Part shown: positions 55,082 to 64,000 of the stretch, piece by piece
How the letters are laid out: each line of letters opens with the position of its first letter
Numbering within the stretch: the first letter of the stretch is position 1
Source: Magnaporthiopsis rhizophila
Lineage: Eukaryota; Ascomycota; Sordariomycetes; Magnaporthales; Magnaporthaceae
DNA: 64,000 nucleotides
Assembly: GCA_003049465.1 (NCBI GenBank)
Contig: PYSS01000049.1
Span: 62,001-126,000, forward strand
Direction of reading: 5' to 3'
Made by a program: the position numbers and the translations under genes
The notes under the pieces: generated by a model
What the model was told of the DNA's origin: nothing
Database searches by the model: none
The model's input: the letters and a program-made list of their open reading frames with translations, nothing else

Positions 55082-56051
55082 ACCCGAAAAGGGTCGTAAC
55101 CAAACAAACTACATGTAAATCCTGAAAATAGTTAATTGCCTGAAAAAAGGGCTAACAGCCAGTTCAATCTCATTTCATGTCCCTTAAATGTTGCACCAGC
55201 TTGAAGAGGGCGAAAAAATCACGTGTTTTACCTTTTGAATGGGAAAAAACAAAAAGAGCCCCTGGTCCGACACTCACATTTTGCTACACTGTGGTGGCAT
55301 CTGCTCGCTACTTCTCCGGCGTACCGATAGAAGCTGCTCTACTTGCTGATTAAAGCAGGCTGGAAAAAAGGGAAGTTGCTGTGTCAAAGGACACGAGACT
55401 CAAGTAGTCTCAAAGTTGACTTGTCTAATCATTGAGCCTCCTATGTTTTGATTCTAGTCATGTCAGATCGGAACCCAACGGGTGGAGAAAGTGCAAGCGT
55501 CTCACTTGGGCCAACAAACGAAAGAGAAAAGGCGCTTGATTGAGTCACACTATAAATATCAAGGCATCCCTGCCTAACGAGCATAAATTCTTGTTTCGGC
55601 TGGGCCTCTAGAAGAAGGGTTGAAATACCACAGCATCTGCTTACGGTAGTCGTATTGTCTCCGACCATTTTAGCAGATCTTCACGCAAGTTCTACGTGGT
55701 GTTAAGGCTCACGGGCTTTTCTAGTCCATTAACGACATGGGAACGTTTTATTTACCAGTCGCCTTTTAAGCCAGCCATACCTGTTGAATTTGTGTGATGA
55801 TTCTTTCCCGCAAAGAAAATGTTCCAAATTCGCAACCGACAGTAATACCACATGGGGATGTGGCGCGATGTGGCTGGTGGGGGACAGCATCGCAGCACGT
55901 TGCGCGGAATAAACTTTGGGTTGTCTGCCTGCATCCCCGCTAGCAACATATGCACGGAAGTCGGGCTCTCTCGCTCTGCCGGAATGGGTCCTGCACTTGC
56001 TGAAATGCTGTACACCGACAGGTGCTTCGGAAATCGAGCCATCGACTAAAG
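54629..56051. other. Gene-free stretch with an N-containing poly(T) tract
   Basis: Apart from the T tract at 55004-55079, I see no gene in 1.4 kb. Minus-strand frames around 55729-56262 have no recognisable domain. Confidence 0.5.
55004..55079. repeat. Poly(T) tract with 13-N gap
   Basis: 33 T, one C, 13 N (55038-55050) and 29 T. The Ns show an assembly gap or masked low-quality bases inside a homopolymer, so the true length is not known. Confidence 0.85.
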
Positions 56052-57543
56052 ATGACTGGAAAGGTACGAAGCGGCCGACTTGAGATGGCGCCGGTGGGCG
56101 TGCCAAGAAAGGCAGAACTAACAGAAGCGCCGCGCGCCACCGCCACCCCCCGGCCCGGACCAGCAGCAGCCCGACGGCCACAAGGATGCTGCGACCCGGG
56201 TCCGCGATAACCAGCGGGCGTCTCGGGCTCGCCGCCGAGAGCTGCTGGAGTCGCTGCAGCACCGCGTTGCCGAGTACGAGCGCCAGGGGGCCCAGGCCAC
56301 TCTGGAGATGCAGCAGGCAGCCCGCGCCGTCGCCCTCGAGAACCGCCGCCTACGCGATCTCCTCGCCGCCGTCGGCGTCCCACAGGCCGAGGTCGACGAG
56401 TATGCCCGCACCGGAGTCTCCAGAAACCTGCCTCTCGAGGGGGTGCTGCCCACTCCGCCGCCCGAACAGCCACTGCAGGCCCGGCGGCAGATCGAGCAGC
56501 GGCTATTATCGCCGACGAGGCAACAGATAAGCCCGACAGCTGTGTCGGCGCCGGCCATTCCGTCGAGCCAAGGTGTTGGGAACCCTCCGAAACGCGGGAG
56601 CCAGACAAAGAGGGCCTGTGGGCCACAGCGGACTCCTCCCGTCCGTCGGACTTTTCGACCGGGCCCGCCGCCAAGCTGCGGCTCTGGGGCCTCTTCCACA
56701 TTCTGCGGGGACGGAAAGAAGAATATGTGTGGGCCACCGACGGTGGCCGCCAGCATACTCCCTGTCACCAGAAATGCGTCCACATCTGCTACCCCGAGTT
56801 GCGGGAGTGAAAAACTGCCGCACTGTAGCGAGGCAACGCAGCAGACTTGTGTGCCGCTGACCCCCTTCTCGCCTGGCCTCTCGGCGAGAGGTAGCGTCGA
56901 TTCCTCGGATGTTGCCGTCCCATCCTGGGTCGGCAGGTCCAGTGACGTTGCCGGTGTTCCTGCTATTGCACAAAGCGGTGGCACAAAGCGCAAACTCGAG
57001 GAGGCATGCCCAGAGGATTGCGGGGTAGACTATGCGCAGCAGAGTGGTGGCGGCGATTGCAAGAGACAAAACTGCGAGCAGCCGCCTCTCTCGCCGGTTG
57101 ACACGATGAAAACCTGGCCCCCGAAGCTGGAGAGCCTAGAGACATGGGCGCTCCCTCCCGACCAGGTACCGGAGGGAGAGCCTGCCGCCGTGCCTGGGTC
57201 GGCCTGTTATGGGTCGAAAGCTTGTGGCGTCTCAAGTCCTGTCGAGGCAGAGTTAACACGCCTGGCGCCACTGCCCACACTACAGGGAGCTTCATGGTGC
57301 AGCACACTGCTGTCCGAGGCAACATCTCACTGGAGTGCCGACACTGATGTGCCGCTGCAGGCTCGGTCGGTCGTCGAAACCGCATGCGAAGACGCCGCGG
57401 CGCTTCTCATGGAGACGCGTGGTAACAACGCAGACGAGACAGACCAGTTGGAGATTCGAACCGCGCTGGGGTGCGTGGGACCAGGCACATGCCAGGTCCA
57501 GTACACGACCGTCCTCGAACTTCTTGACGAGTTTACCATGTAA
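56052..57543 (+). CDS. bZIP transcription factor
   Basis: A tiny first exon (56052-56063, MTGK) joins 56125-57543 in phase 0 across a 61-nt intron (GTACGA/ACAG), giving about 476 residues. Residues 29-42 form the basic region: RVRDNQRASRARRR, with Asn33 and Arg41 in the N-x7-R arrangement and the ASRAR core that contacts DNA. A short heptad helix follows (ELLESLQHRVAEYERQG), then a second helix with ARAVALENRRLRDLLAAVGV, as in a common fungal bZIP subgroup. The rest is Pro/Ser/Cys-rich and likely disordered; many Cys (over 20) are unusual for such a tail and might allow redox control. It should be a nuclear regulator; target genes are unknown. Confidence 0.82.
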
Positions 57544-58329
57544 CTCCCAGGGTGGTCCTGGGCACTGGATTGCGGTACGGAAAACTTGCCGATCATTTTC
57601 CCCCTGAGATTGCCGTATTGCCTCCTTGTATCTTGGACCATGGATTCGCTGGATCGATTGGCACTCACTTTTTTTCGAACTACATTTCCTATCAACGCGC
57701 TTCGGCACGTAGACTCGACCAAGCACCAGCCAGACCTCGACGAGCGGGCTTAACAGTGGCGGCCCACGCTTGGGTGCTGTCGGACCTGTTATGTGGTGGT
57801 AGTCGCGGCAATGGCAAGCTCGAAGTTACTGCGTCCGCGAGGCTCTTGTGTGGCCGAGTCCGTCGTGGAACTCGAGTCGCGGGGCACCAGAGGATTAGAA
57901 GCCAAGATTGTATAGAGCAGGCTGATGAGTGACTAGGATGAGGCAGCACGACGAAGGACGTTTTGAAACAAGCTGGCGCCCGCGGAAGCGCGTAGATGAA
58001 ACGGCTAAGAACGCCAGCTGTCGACGGCATCTCGAAGAACGCCGGCACTGGTGGCAACAAGCTCACCAATCTCGCCGCTGAGCGCCTGGACAGAGAGGAC
58101 CTCAAGCAGCGAAAGCGAACCGTTTGCAGGATGGAATTGACCGCGACCAGAGTGGCGAAGTATTCCGGTCGCCGCCAGAGAGGTCTGTTCAGATGAGAAT
58201 CCTTGCATGATTGGTCAGACCAACTGATAACTTTTTATCTCGCCCAGGGCGTGAAGGCCACTTAGCACGGGAGACACACCTCCAAGGACCACGAGGATGA
58301 ACCTACCGCAACTGGGAGCTCAGACTTTT
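57544..58329. other. 3' flank of bZIP gene, no supported gene
   Basis: Short frames on both strands (for example 57996-58196 on the plus strand) have no recognisable family. Confidence 0.4.
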
Positions 58330-58773
58330 CGGGCTGGGGAGCCCAGGCAAGACCGAGCATTTGACGAAGGGCAACAACCCAGTTCATGAATCCGCTGAAG
58401 TCGAGCTGGGCCCAAAGGTCACGCTGGCAAAAGTCTTAGGGGACCCGGCAAGTGGAACTGGTACACCATTCTGAGCATACCGACAGCGATGGGTACCGAG
58501 AGGCCGACGAATCTGGCCTTCTGGCAGTGCCGGTCTCTTTCAGGAGCAAAGTTGCGCAGCAGCATGCCCACAATCATGAGGAGTAGGATGTAGAAGGTGA
58601 GGTAGCGGTCCAGCCAGCCGAGCGACTTGAAATGTTGATGATCCTTCCTTTCTCATCGGTCAAACAGACCGGTCCCGGTCCGTCCCCCGCAGCTGCTGCT
58701 TCGTCTGCTGTTGAAACAGCTCGGCCATCCTCGGCATCGGGCATGCCGGGTTGCTTTTCTTGTCGTTTGCCAT
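58330..58773 (-). pseudogene. N-terminal relic of an ACR3-type arsenite efflux permease
   Basis: On the minus strand, from an ATG at 58773, changing frames give a hydrophilic lead, then SLGWLDRYLTFYILLLMIVGML (first membrane helix and its lead), ARFVGLSVPIAVGMLRMVY (family helix 2 with VPIAVG), and further down FSGFMNWVVALRQMLGLAW (family helix 4 region). These are in the order of ACR3/BASS-family arsenite exporters. At least three frame changes and stops separate them, and the second half with the conserved Cys is absent. Clearly decayed. Confidence 0.6.
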
Positions 58774-59507
58774 CGTGTTATGTCGTTGGGCTGGCCCAAA
58801 TCGAAGAGAGACCTAGCCGGGGCTCGTGTTGTGTGCGGTCTCCATGGGATCAGACGCCGAGGTTGAAAGGCGGGGACGAACATCCGTAGAAATCTAGGGA
58901 CCTGAGAAACGTTCATCTTCGCTGCATATGTGCTCCTGAAAGAGGGCGGCTGTGCTAAGGCTGGACCTTAAAGCAACGGGATGTAATTTCCGTTTACGGC
59001 AGGCTTCTGTCCCGATTGGGAGAAAGTCACAGGTGACGAGTTCGGGTCGCCAAGACACATCTTGCAGCCCCGACCGAACGCACGTCTCCGCCAATGAGAA
59101 AGCATCGGTGAGAAGGACGGACCCACGCCTGCAGCCACTGGCCAATCAACCAAAAGCCCTGACACTTGTTGCTGAGTGATCGCGTCATCTCGCCATGCTC
59201 GCAGTCCGCCATGGCTCCGATGAAGGTGCCAAGAGGCGTCGAGCAACGGTGGCCGAGAACCCACCTCGGCCCGAAACTGGTCGGGCTCGTCGAGGGTTTC
59301 ACGACGAGGAGAGTTCACAAGTTTGGATTGATGCCCGAGACGTCGGGGTGTCGAAGGACACGATGCAAATGCCGGAGAAGAATGAGATTCTTGAGCAAGA
59401 TCAAGGATCTCCGCCGGAGGAAGCGGAAGAAGGCGATGAATTTTGAACTATTCTACCCCGGTTGCTGAGGAACAAAACGCTAAAGAAAAGTCACCCTCCC
59501 AACATGA
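58774..59507. other. Intergenic, nothing recognised
   Basis: A plus-strand frame at 59195-59446 is charged and acid-rich at the end but matches no family I know. It may be chance or a further relic. Confidence 0.4.
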
Positions 59508-60317
59508 TCACCTATCAATCCCCAGGTCGTCCGCAAGCCTCAGTATCTCGGCCGTGACGGCTTCAACATCTGGCCCCTTGATGGGGATCCTGTGGGGCCC
59601 ATCCCACTCGATCAAGCGCGCCGATTCCTTCGCACAGTACTCGTTCAGCAGACGCCGATGCAACCCCAAGCCGGGATCCCTGAGTCCGTGAATGTGCACC
59701 GTTGGGATCCGGAGGACATGGTCTCCATCCTTGTCGTCCACCTCGGCCCAGTCTGTGAACTCGGCCCCGATGCCCGAAGCATCCTGCACGCCACGTATGC
59801 TGCCCATGCCCTCGTCGAGGCACACGAGCGGCGCACGCCCGGCCATGAGGACGCCGAACCGCCACCGCGCCTTCTCCGGGCTGCCAGCCGCGGGCGCGAC
59901 CCCCCTGGCCCCGAGTACCTGCTGGGCCAGCAGCAGGCTGGCGGCGATCTTGGCGCCCTGGCTGAAGCCTAGCAGGGCGACCCACTCCCCCGTGGCGCCG
60001 GCGCGGTCGTCGTCCCCCATGGCGGTGCAGAGCTGATAGCGGACCTCGGCGGCCGCGGTCTCGGCGTCGACGGCCGGGTGCTCGGGCAGCCAGCGCAGCC
60101 AGCGGCGGAAGGGGCCGTGGTCGCCGTAGACGGACGCGACGTCCGGGTGGGCCGGGCAGATGAAGGGTCCGTCGGCGAAGACGAGGCGGAAGCGGTCCGA
60201 GAGGCGCGAGGTGACGGCGCGCATCTGCGCGCGGAACACGTCGCCATTGACACCGCCGCCGTGCAGGCACAGGATGCGGGGGAGGGCCAACGTCGGGTCA
60301 GCGGTGGGGGGAGACAT
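59508..60317 (-). CDS. FSH1-family serine hydrolase (LovG/ovarian-tumour-suppressor OVCA2-like)
   Basis: A single exon encodes 269 residues. ILCLHGGGVNGDVFRAQM at the N-terminus is the oxyanion region of FSH1 hydrolases, RLVFADGPFICP follows, LLGFSQGAKIAASLLL holds the nucleophile Ser at about residue 119, and PTVHIHGLRDPGL and DGPHRIPI carry the late Asp and the catalytic His. The length and motif order are normal. Relatives include thioesterases that release polyketides (LovG) and general esterases. It is expected in the cytosol. No backbone synthase is near, so a role in product release is only a possibility. The frame is intact. Confidence 0.88.
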   Translation of the reverse strand: MSPPTADPTLALPRILCLHGGGVNGDVFRAQMRAVTSRLSDRFRLVFADGPFICPAHPDVASVYGDHGPFRRWLRWLPEHPAVDAETAAAEVRYQLCTAMGDDDRAGATGEWVALLGFSQGAKIAASLLLAQQVLGARGVAPAAGSPEKARWRFGVLMAGRAPLVCLDEGMGSIRGVQDASGIGAEFTDWAEVDDKDGDHVLRIPTVHIHGLRDPGLGLHRRLLNEYCAKESARLIEWDGPHRIPIKGPDVEAVTAEILRLADDLGIDR

Positions 60318-61567
60318 CGTGGCGAGGGGAACGTAGTGATCTCGATTGACAAAACGGCATGGACTGTGGCAAGATTCGGACGCCGCGCGGTCGATTTTTG
60401 GTCACGACACACAGCAAGCAAAACAAGCGAGGCAATGCAATGGAAATCAGTCAACACAGCAGTCAGTCACGCCCGGGCAGAAAGCCGCTGAAAACCAGCC
60501 AGAGTCCATTCGGACCTCCGGTCTGACGGCGCATAACCCATCCACTTAGGACCGTCATCCTTTATCAGCGATGGAGGCTGGGGAGAAAAGCTAGGTAGGA
60601 GCGTCCAGTCCATCATTTTGGCGGACAAGCTCCGAGGCTAATGAATCGCCGACGGGGCAGCAGCTCGGCTCCGAACACGGCCAAAGGAAGCCAAAGCACT
60701 TCCAACAGGGTCGTTTCTCAAGCTTCCCAGCGACTGATTATAACGATTGAGTTTCAAGGCTTTCACTGTTCTTCTCCATTTTCTTGCGTTTCTTTTTAAT
60801 TGCAAAAGAAGTGAGACCGCCGTCGCCCCAGAAACGATCAAGGAGCAGAAACAAGCGACCCAGACTGTGCTTGCGGTGGCCACTGCTTCGACCAGCGTCG
60901 AAAGGTGAGCAACGAGGTTGGGTTTCCACACCTCAATTCACGCCCCTGCCCAAGGTGGGTGACTCCAGGCATGCTGCATGCACAGCCAGGAACGCCATGG
61001 GTCAAAAGCCAATCCGCCAAGGACCGCCCTGGCATCAATCAGCATGCAGCCGTCATTTGCACGACAACTCACCTATTCAACGTGGCAGCGTGTGCACATG
61101 TGCCCAACGCGGCACAAACTCCACCGCTGGCCCGTTTGGTGAGCCCTAAACGGCGACGGATGATTGGCCCTGGGCGGCAGTTGGGCACGCGGGCCAGTGG
61201 CCAGCGGGGTTGGGCCCAGCAACGCTAAGCTGCTATTGGCAGTCTGTGAGTAAACAAAAGCATCAGGGGGCAGCTATTCGCTGCATGCACATCGCGGAGC
61301 CCCTGGAGGAGGGGATCGATGGCCGGACAGCAATAATAGCCGGCGAATCCGCGACGCACATGGATCTGTTGTTTTTGTTTTTCGTCCCGCATCATACTCA
61401 TCCGAACACCACATCCCACGAGGTCTCGACAGCCGGGCGGCTTGCATGCAAGGACTGCCTCGATATCCATTCCAGCTGCGGCTCCCTCTCTGCACGACAT
61501 CGGCGACACTAGGCCACCGCTGCGGCGACCCCAAAGTCAACCGGCAGTGCTCTCAACTCCACCAAAT
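60318..61567. other. Intergenic, promoter side of two divergent genes
   Basis: This stretch lies between the divergently transcribed hydrolase and coiled-coil genes. I see no further coding region; frames on both strands are short and of random composition. Confidence 0.5.
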
Positions 61568-64000
61568 ATGGGGGACGACACTGATCTTCCAATCGCGCTG
61601 CGGAGGGCGCGACGCTCCAGCACAGGACTTCAGATCAACATCTCGACAGTACGGTCTAGCAAGCTAGAACACTCTCCAGTATCATCATCATCCTGTCTTC
61701 CCACGCCATCGGATTCGACAGATTCACTAGCTTCAACCCCGCGACGACGGGGCCGGCCACGGAAGAAGGTCAGGTTCTCCGATCCAGGCCCGGCTCTTGA
61801 TCAGCTTCTGGCGAATGCGTCTTCCCCGTCTACGGGGCTGACACCGATGGTGCGGCGGGCCTCACTGGCGCCACCAAAGAGACGACACTCGACACCGGCC
61901 AGGCCTTCAAGTGCGCCGGCGGGGAGCCGGCGAGGCTCCGGACTTGGCCTTGACAGCCCATCGTCCCCGTTCAGCGGAGATGTCACCATCGTTCCTCTCC
62001 GGCAGGTGCTCGATGGGCGCGTGAAACGACGCATTCGCCGCAATGGGCTGAGCGAGGAGATGAACACCATCCAGGCCGAAAAGAAGAGGCGGACGGCCGA
62101 GCTGCAGAGGCTCAAGAGGGACCTTGCTTATAAGGATGCGGAAATACTCCAGCTGCGGGAGTCTCAGCAAAGGCTACGCGAAATCCAACGGCAGAAGCCA
62201 CAGGAAGACCCCGCCTTCGATCCCGACGAGACGGGCGACACCGTGGTGGGCGACACTGAGCGCATATTCGACCTGGAACGCGAGGTTGCCGATCTGAGGA
62301 GGCAGCTCTCAGGCCGCTCCCCCAGACCTGGCGTCCCCGATGCTGCCGATCATACTCAACGACACGACTGGACTGTAGCGGCGAGGGACCCCTTTGCTGC
62401 TGAGGACCACTCCATGATGGACGTCGGCAGCTTCCCTGCCGACCATTCAGCCAACGGCGACGACGACCGCGACGACGAAGATGATGACGACGTTTTCGGC
62501 GACGTGACCATGGCGGACTTGCACTGTAGCACACCTTCTCGAAGCACCAACAAGGGGCTTCCAGTGACGGGAGCTGGTTCGTTTCCAACGCCACCAGCGA
62601 CCAGCCCTCTCGCCGCTATGATTCCATGCACGCCAAACCCTCTGCGCTCCCCGACCCCACGCTCCAACAGCAGCAGCAGCAGCAGCAGCGTGCAGGCGAG
62701 CCTACCCGACCCTGAGAAGCAGGTTCTGGAGGAGGAGCTCGCATCACTCCAGCTCGAGGTTGCCAAGATCACCATGAAACTCAGGTCGTACCAGTCGCTC
62801 GCCACTCGCGTGTCGGAGCAAATGGCAAGTTTTACACCCACCACGCCAGCATTAACGGACAGTGAAGCCGTCGCCGCCGTCACGGCGGCAAACCCACCCT
62901 CGCCAGACCCCGCCCTCGAGGCCCGGCTCGGCGTGCTGTTGGCGACGGTCTCGGACCGGTCCGCAGCGCTGCTCTCGCTGTCCTCCTCGCTTTCCAACCT
63001 TGGCTTCCAGGGCTCCGACGCGGGCGAGATCGTCACCTCTCTCGCGTCTGCGTTCCGCACGGCGCGCCTCGAGCTCGAGTACCTCACGCCGGGCGAGGTT
63101 GCGCTCCCGCTGACGTCGGCCGGCGCCGCCGTGCTGGACCTGCTCCTCGCGCGGCTCCGCGACCTCTCCAAGCGCACGCGCGAGGACGAGAGCGCCATCG
63201 ACGAGTACCACGCGCAGGAGCTCTCGCTCCGGAAGCAGCTCGCGGCACGCGTCGACGTCGCCGACGAGCTGGGCAAGGAGGTGGCCGCCCTCAAGGCGGA
63301 CCTGTCGGCCCGCGACGCCGCCGTCGCCGAGCTGCAGGTCGGCCTGGACCGCCTCAAGGGCGCGGCGGCCAGCTACGCGCGCGACGCGGCCGAGCTCGAG
63401 AAGCTCGTCGAGCGCCTCGAGACGCAGCGCCTCGCCGCCCTCGACGAGTGCGAGCAGCGCCTGCGGGACTCGGCCCGCGCCCAGGAGGAGCAGCTCGCCG
63501 CCTCGGCCGCCGACAAGGACGCCGCCGTCGGCACCCTCGAGGCCGAGCTCGCCGCGTCCGCCGCGGAGAAGCACGCCGCCGTCGGGGCGCTCGAGGCCAA
63601 ACTCGCCGCGTCCGCCGCCGCAAGGGACGCCGCCGTCAGCGCCCTCGAGGCGAAGCTGGCCGCCGCCGTCGCCGAGGCGGGCGACCTGCGCGTGGCCCTG
63701 GCGACGGCGGCCACCGACGCCGCGCTCGCGGCCAAGGCCCACCAAGACCAGGCGCGCGCCCTCAACGCCGACCATGGCCGCCAGCTGGCGCTGCGCGACG
63801 CGCGGGTGGCCGAGCTCAGAGGCGAGGTCGAGCGCGTCAACGAGGCGCTGCGGGCGGCGCACGACACCATCGCGCGCCTGCGCTCCGACGCCGAGCGGCT
63901 CGAGGACCGCCTGAGCGACGAGCAGGACGCCGCCGTGTCCGCCGTCGACGCCATGAAGGCCCAGCTCGAGATGGTCGTCGCCATGGGCCAGCAGTTCTTG
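61568..64000 (+). CDS. Long coiled-coil protein with AT-hook, 3' end beyond window
   Basis: An open frame of 811 codons runs from the ATG at 61568 to the last base of the window, so the protein is partial. Residues about 57-68 (PRRRGRPRKKVRF) form an AT-hook-like GRP core with basic flanks. Residues 100-160 are Ser/Pro-rich, 165-215 form a first coiled coil (KKRRTAELQRLKRDLAYKDAE region), then there is an acidic DDDRDDEDDDD stretch near 300 and a Ser run encoded by about seven AGC codons near 62670. From about residue 375 on it is nearly all heptad-type helix, with 18-residue repeats around AASAAxKDAAVxxLEAEL at 640-690. Such proteins are often nuclear or spindle/kinetochore-linked, but no firm family is seen. 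The start is the first Met of the frame and needs no intron. Confidence 0.8.
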   Translation, partial: MGDDTDLPIALRRARRSSTGLQINISTVRSSKLEHSPVSSSSCLPTPSDSTDSLASTPRRRGRPRKKVRFSDPGPALDQLLANASSPSTGLTPMVRRASLAPPKRRHSTPARPSSAPAGSRRGSGLGLDSPSSPFSGDVTIVPLRQVLDGRVKRRIRRNGLSEEMNTIQAEKKRRTAELQRLKRDLAYKDAEILQLRESQQRLREIQRQKPQEDPAFDPDETGDTVVGDTERIFDLEREVADLRRQLSGRSPRPGVPDAADHTQRHDWTVAARDPFAAEDHSMMDVGSFPADHSANGDDDRDDEDDDDVFGDVTMADLHCSTPSRSTNKGLPVTGAGSFPTPPATSPLAAMIPCTPNPLRSPTPRSNSSSSSSSVQASLPDPEKQVLEEELASLQLEVAKITMKLRSYQSLATRVSEQMASFTPTTPALTDSEAVAAVTAANPPSPDPALEARLGVLLATVSDRSAALLSLSSSLSNLGFQGSDAGEIVTSLASAFRTARLELEYLTPGEVALPLTSAGAAVLDLLLARLRDLSKRTREDESAIDEYHAQELSLRKQLAARVDVADELGKEVAALKADLSARDAAVAELQVGLDRLKGAAASYARDAAELEKLVERLETQRLAALDECEQRLRDSARAQEEQLAASAADKDAAVGTLEAELAASAAEKHAAVGALEAKLAASAAARDAAVSALEAKLAAAVAEAGDLRVALATAATDAALAAKAHQDQARALNADHGRQLALRDARVAELRGEVERVNEALRAAHDTIARLRSDAERLEDRLSDEQDAAVSAVDAMKAQLEMVVAMGQQFL

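Noticed and set aside
62356..63862. Long minus-strand frames opposite the coiled-coil gene
   Set aside because: They mirror the biased codons of the plus-strand coiled coil and are Ser/Arg or Gly/Arg-rich without motifs.

Overview
The window is GC-rich nuclear DNA from a filamentous ascomycete, most likely a Sordariomycete. The genes carry short GT-AG introns (about 55-175 nt). The protein families are typical of moulds: a CYP of the ent-kaurene-oxidase type, FSH1-like hydrolase, CmcJ/NvfI-type hydroxylase, secreted NTF2-like and Cys-rich proteins, and a bZIP with an N-x2-AS-x-AR basic region. One strongly AT-rich island (about 21.83-22.33 kb) looks like RIP-mutated DNA. No rRNA, confident tRNA, CRISPR or prokaryotic element is seen. 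Species cannot be told from the sequence alone.

Layout. 0-11.4 kb: GNAT acetyltransferase, aldo-keto reductase, cytochrome P450 (5 exons), a short-chain dehydrogenase and an NmrA/epimerase-like protein, all apparently intact. 11.6-23.2 kb: a decay tract. It holds relics of an ADP-ribosyltransferase of the heat-labile-enterotoxin type, a small fungal DUF-like gene, a cytidine-deaminase-fold protein, an SDR with one in-frame stop, a CmcJ/NvfI-type hydroxylase, a TPR protein and the C-terminal half of a beta-lactamase-like serine hydrolase. One intact MFS (monocarboxylate-type) transporter sits inside it. 23.4-40.1 kb: O-methyltransferase (5 exons), secreted NTF2-like protein, Mrs2/Lpe10-like Mg channel homologue with AMN instead of GMN, a flavin amine oxidase broken by two frameshifts, a GT1 glycosyltransferase, and a 1080-residue fungal-specific protein with a long charged tail. 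40.1-64 kb: a gene-poor stretch, a dihydroflavonol-reductase-like SDR, two tandem Cys/His-rich small proteins, a type II membrane protein with a fucose-lectin-like domain, a frameshifted quinone oxidoreductase, a small secreted Cys-rich protein, a bZIP factor, an ACR3 relic, an FSH1-type hydrolase, and the 5' part of a long coiled-coil protein with an AT-hook that runs off the window.

How the genes may work together: many are redox, methyl- or glycosyl-tailoring enzymes (P450, AKR, SDRs, O-MT, GT1, amine oxidase, CmcJ-like) with a transporter. No polyketide synthase, NRPS, terpene synthase or DMATS backbone gene is visible, so a secondary-metabolite cluster is only a loose inference. The most original item is the tandem pair of short proteins at 47.2-48.5 kb, which share an exact nine-residue Cys/His spacing and the same intron position. 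Exon boundaries were read by eye from splice consensus, frame and family similarity. Assignments to families rest on recalled motifs, not on searches.
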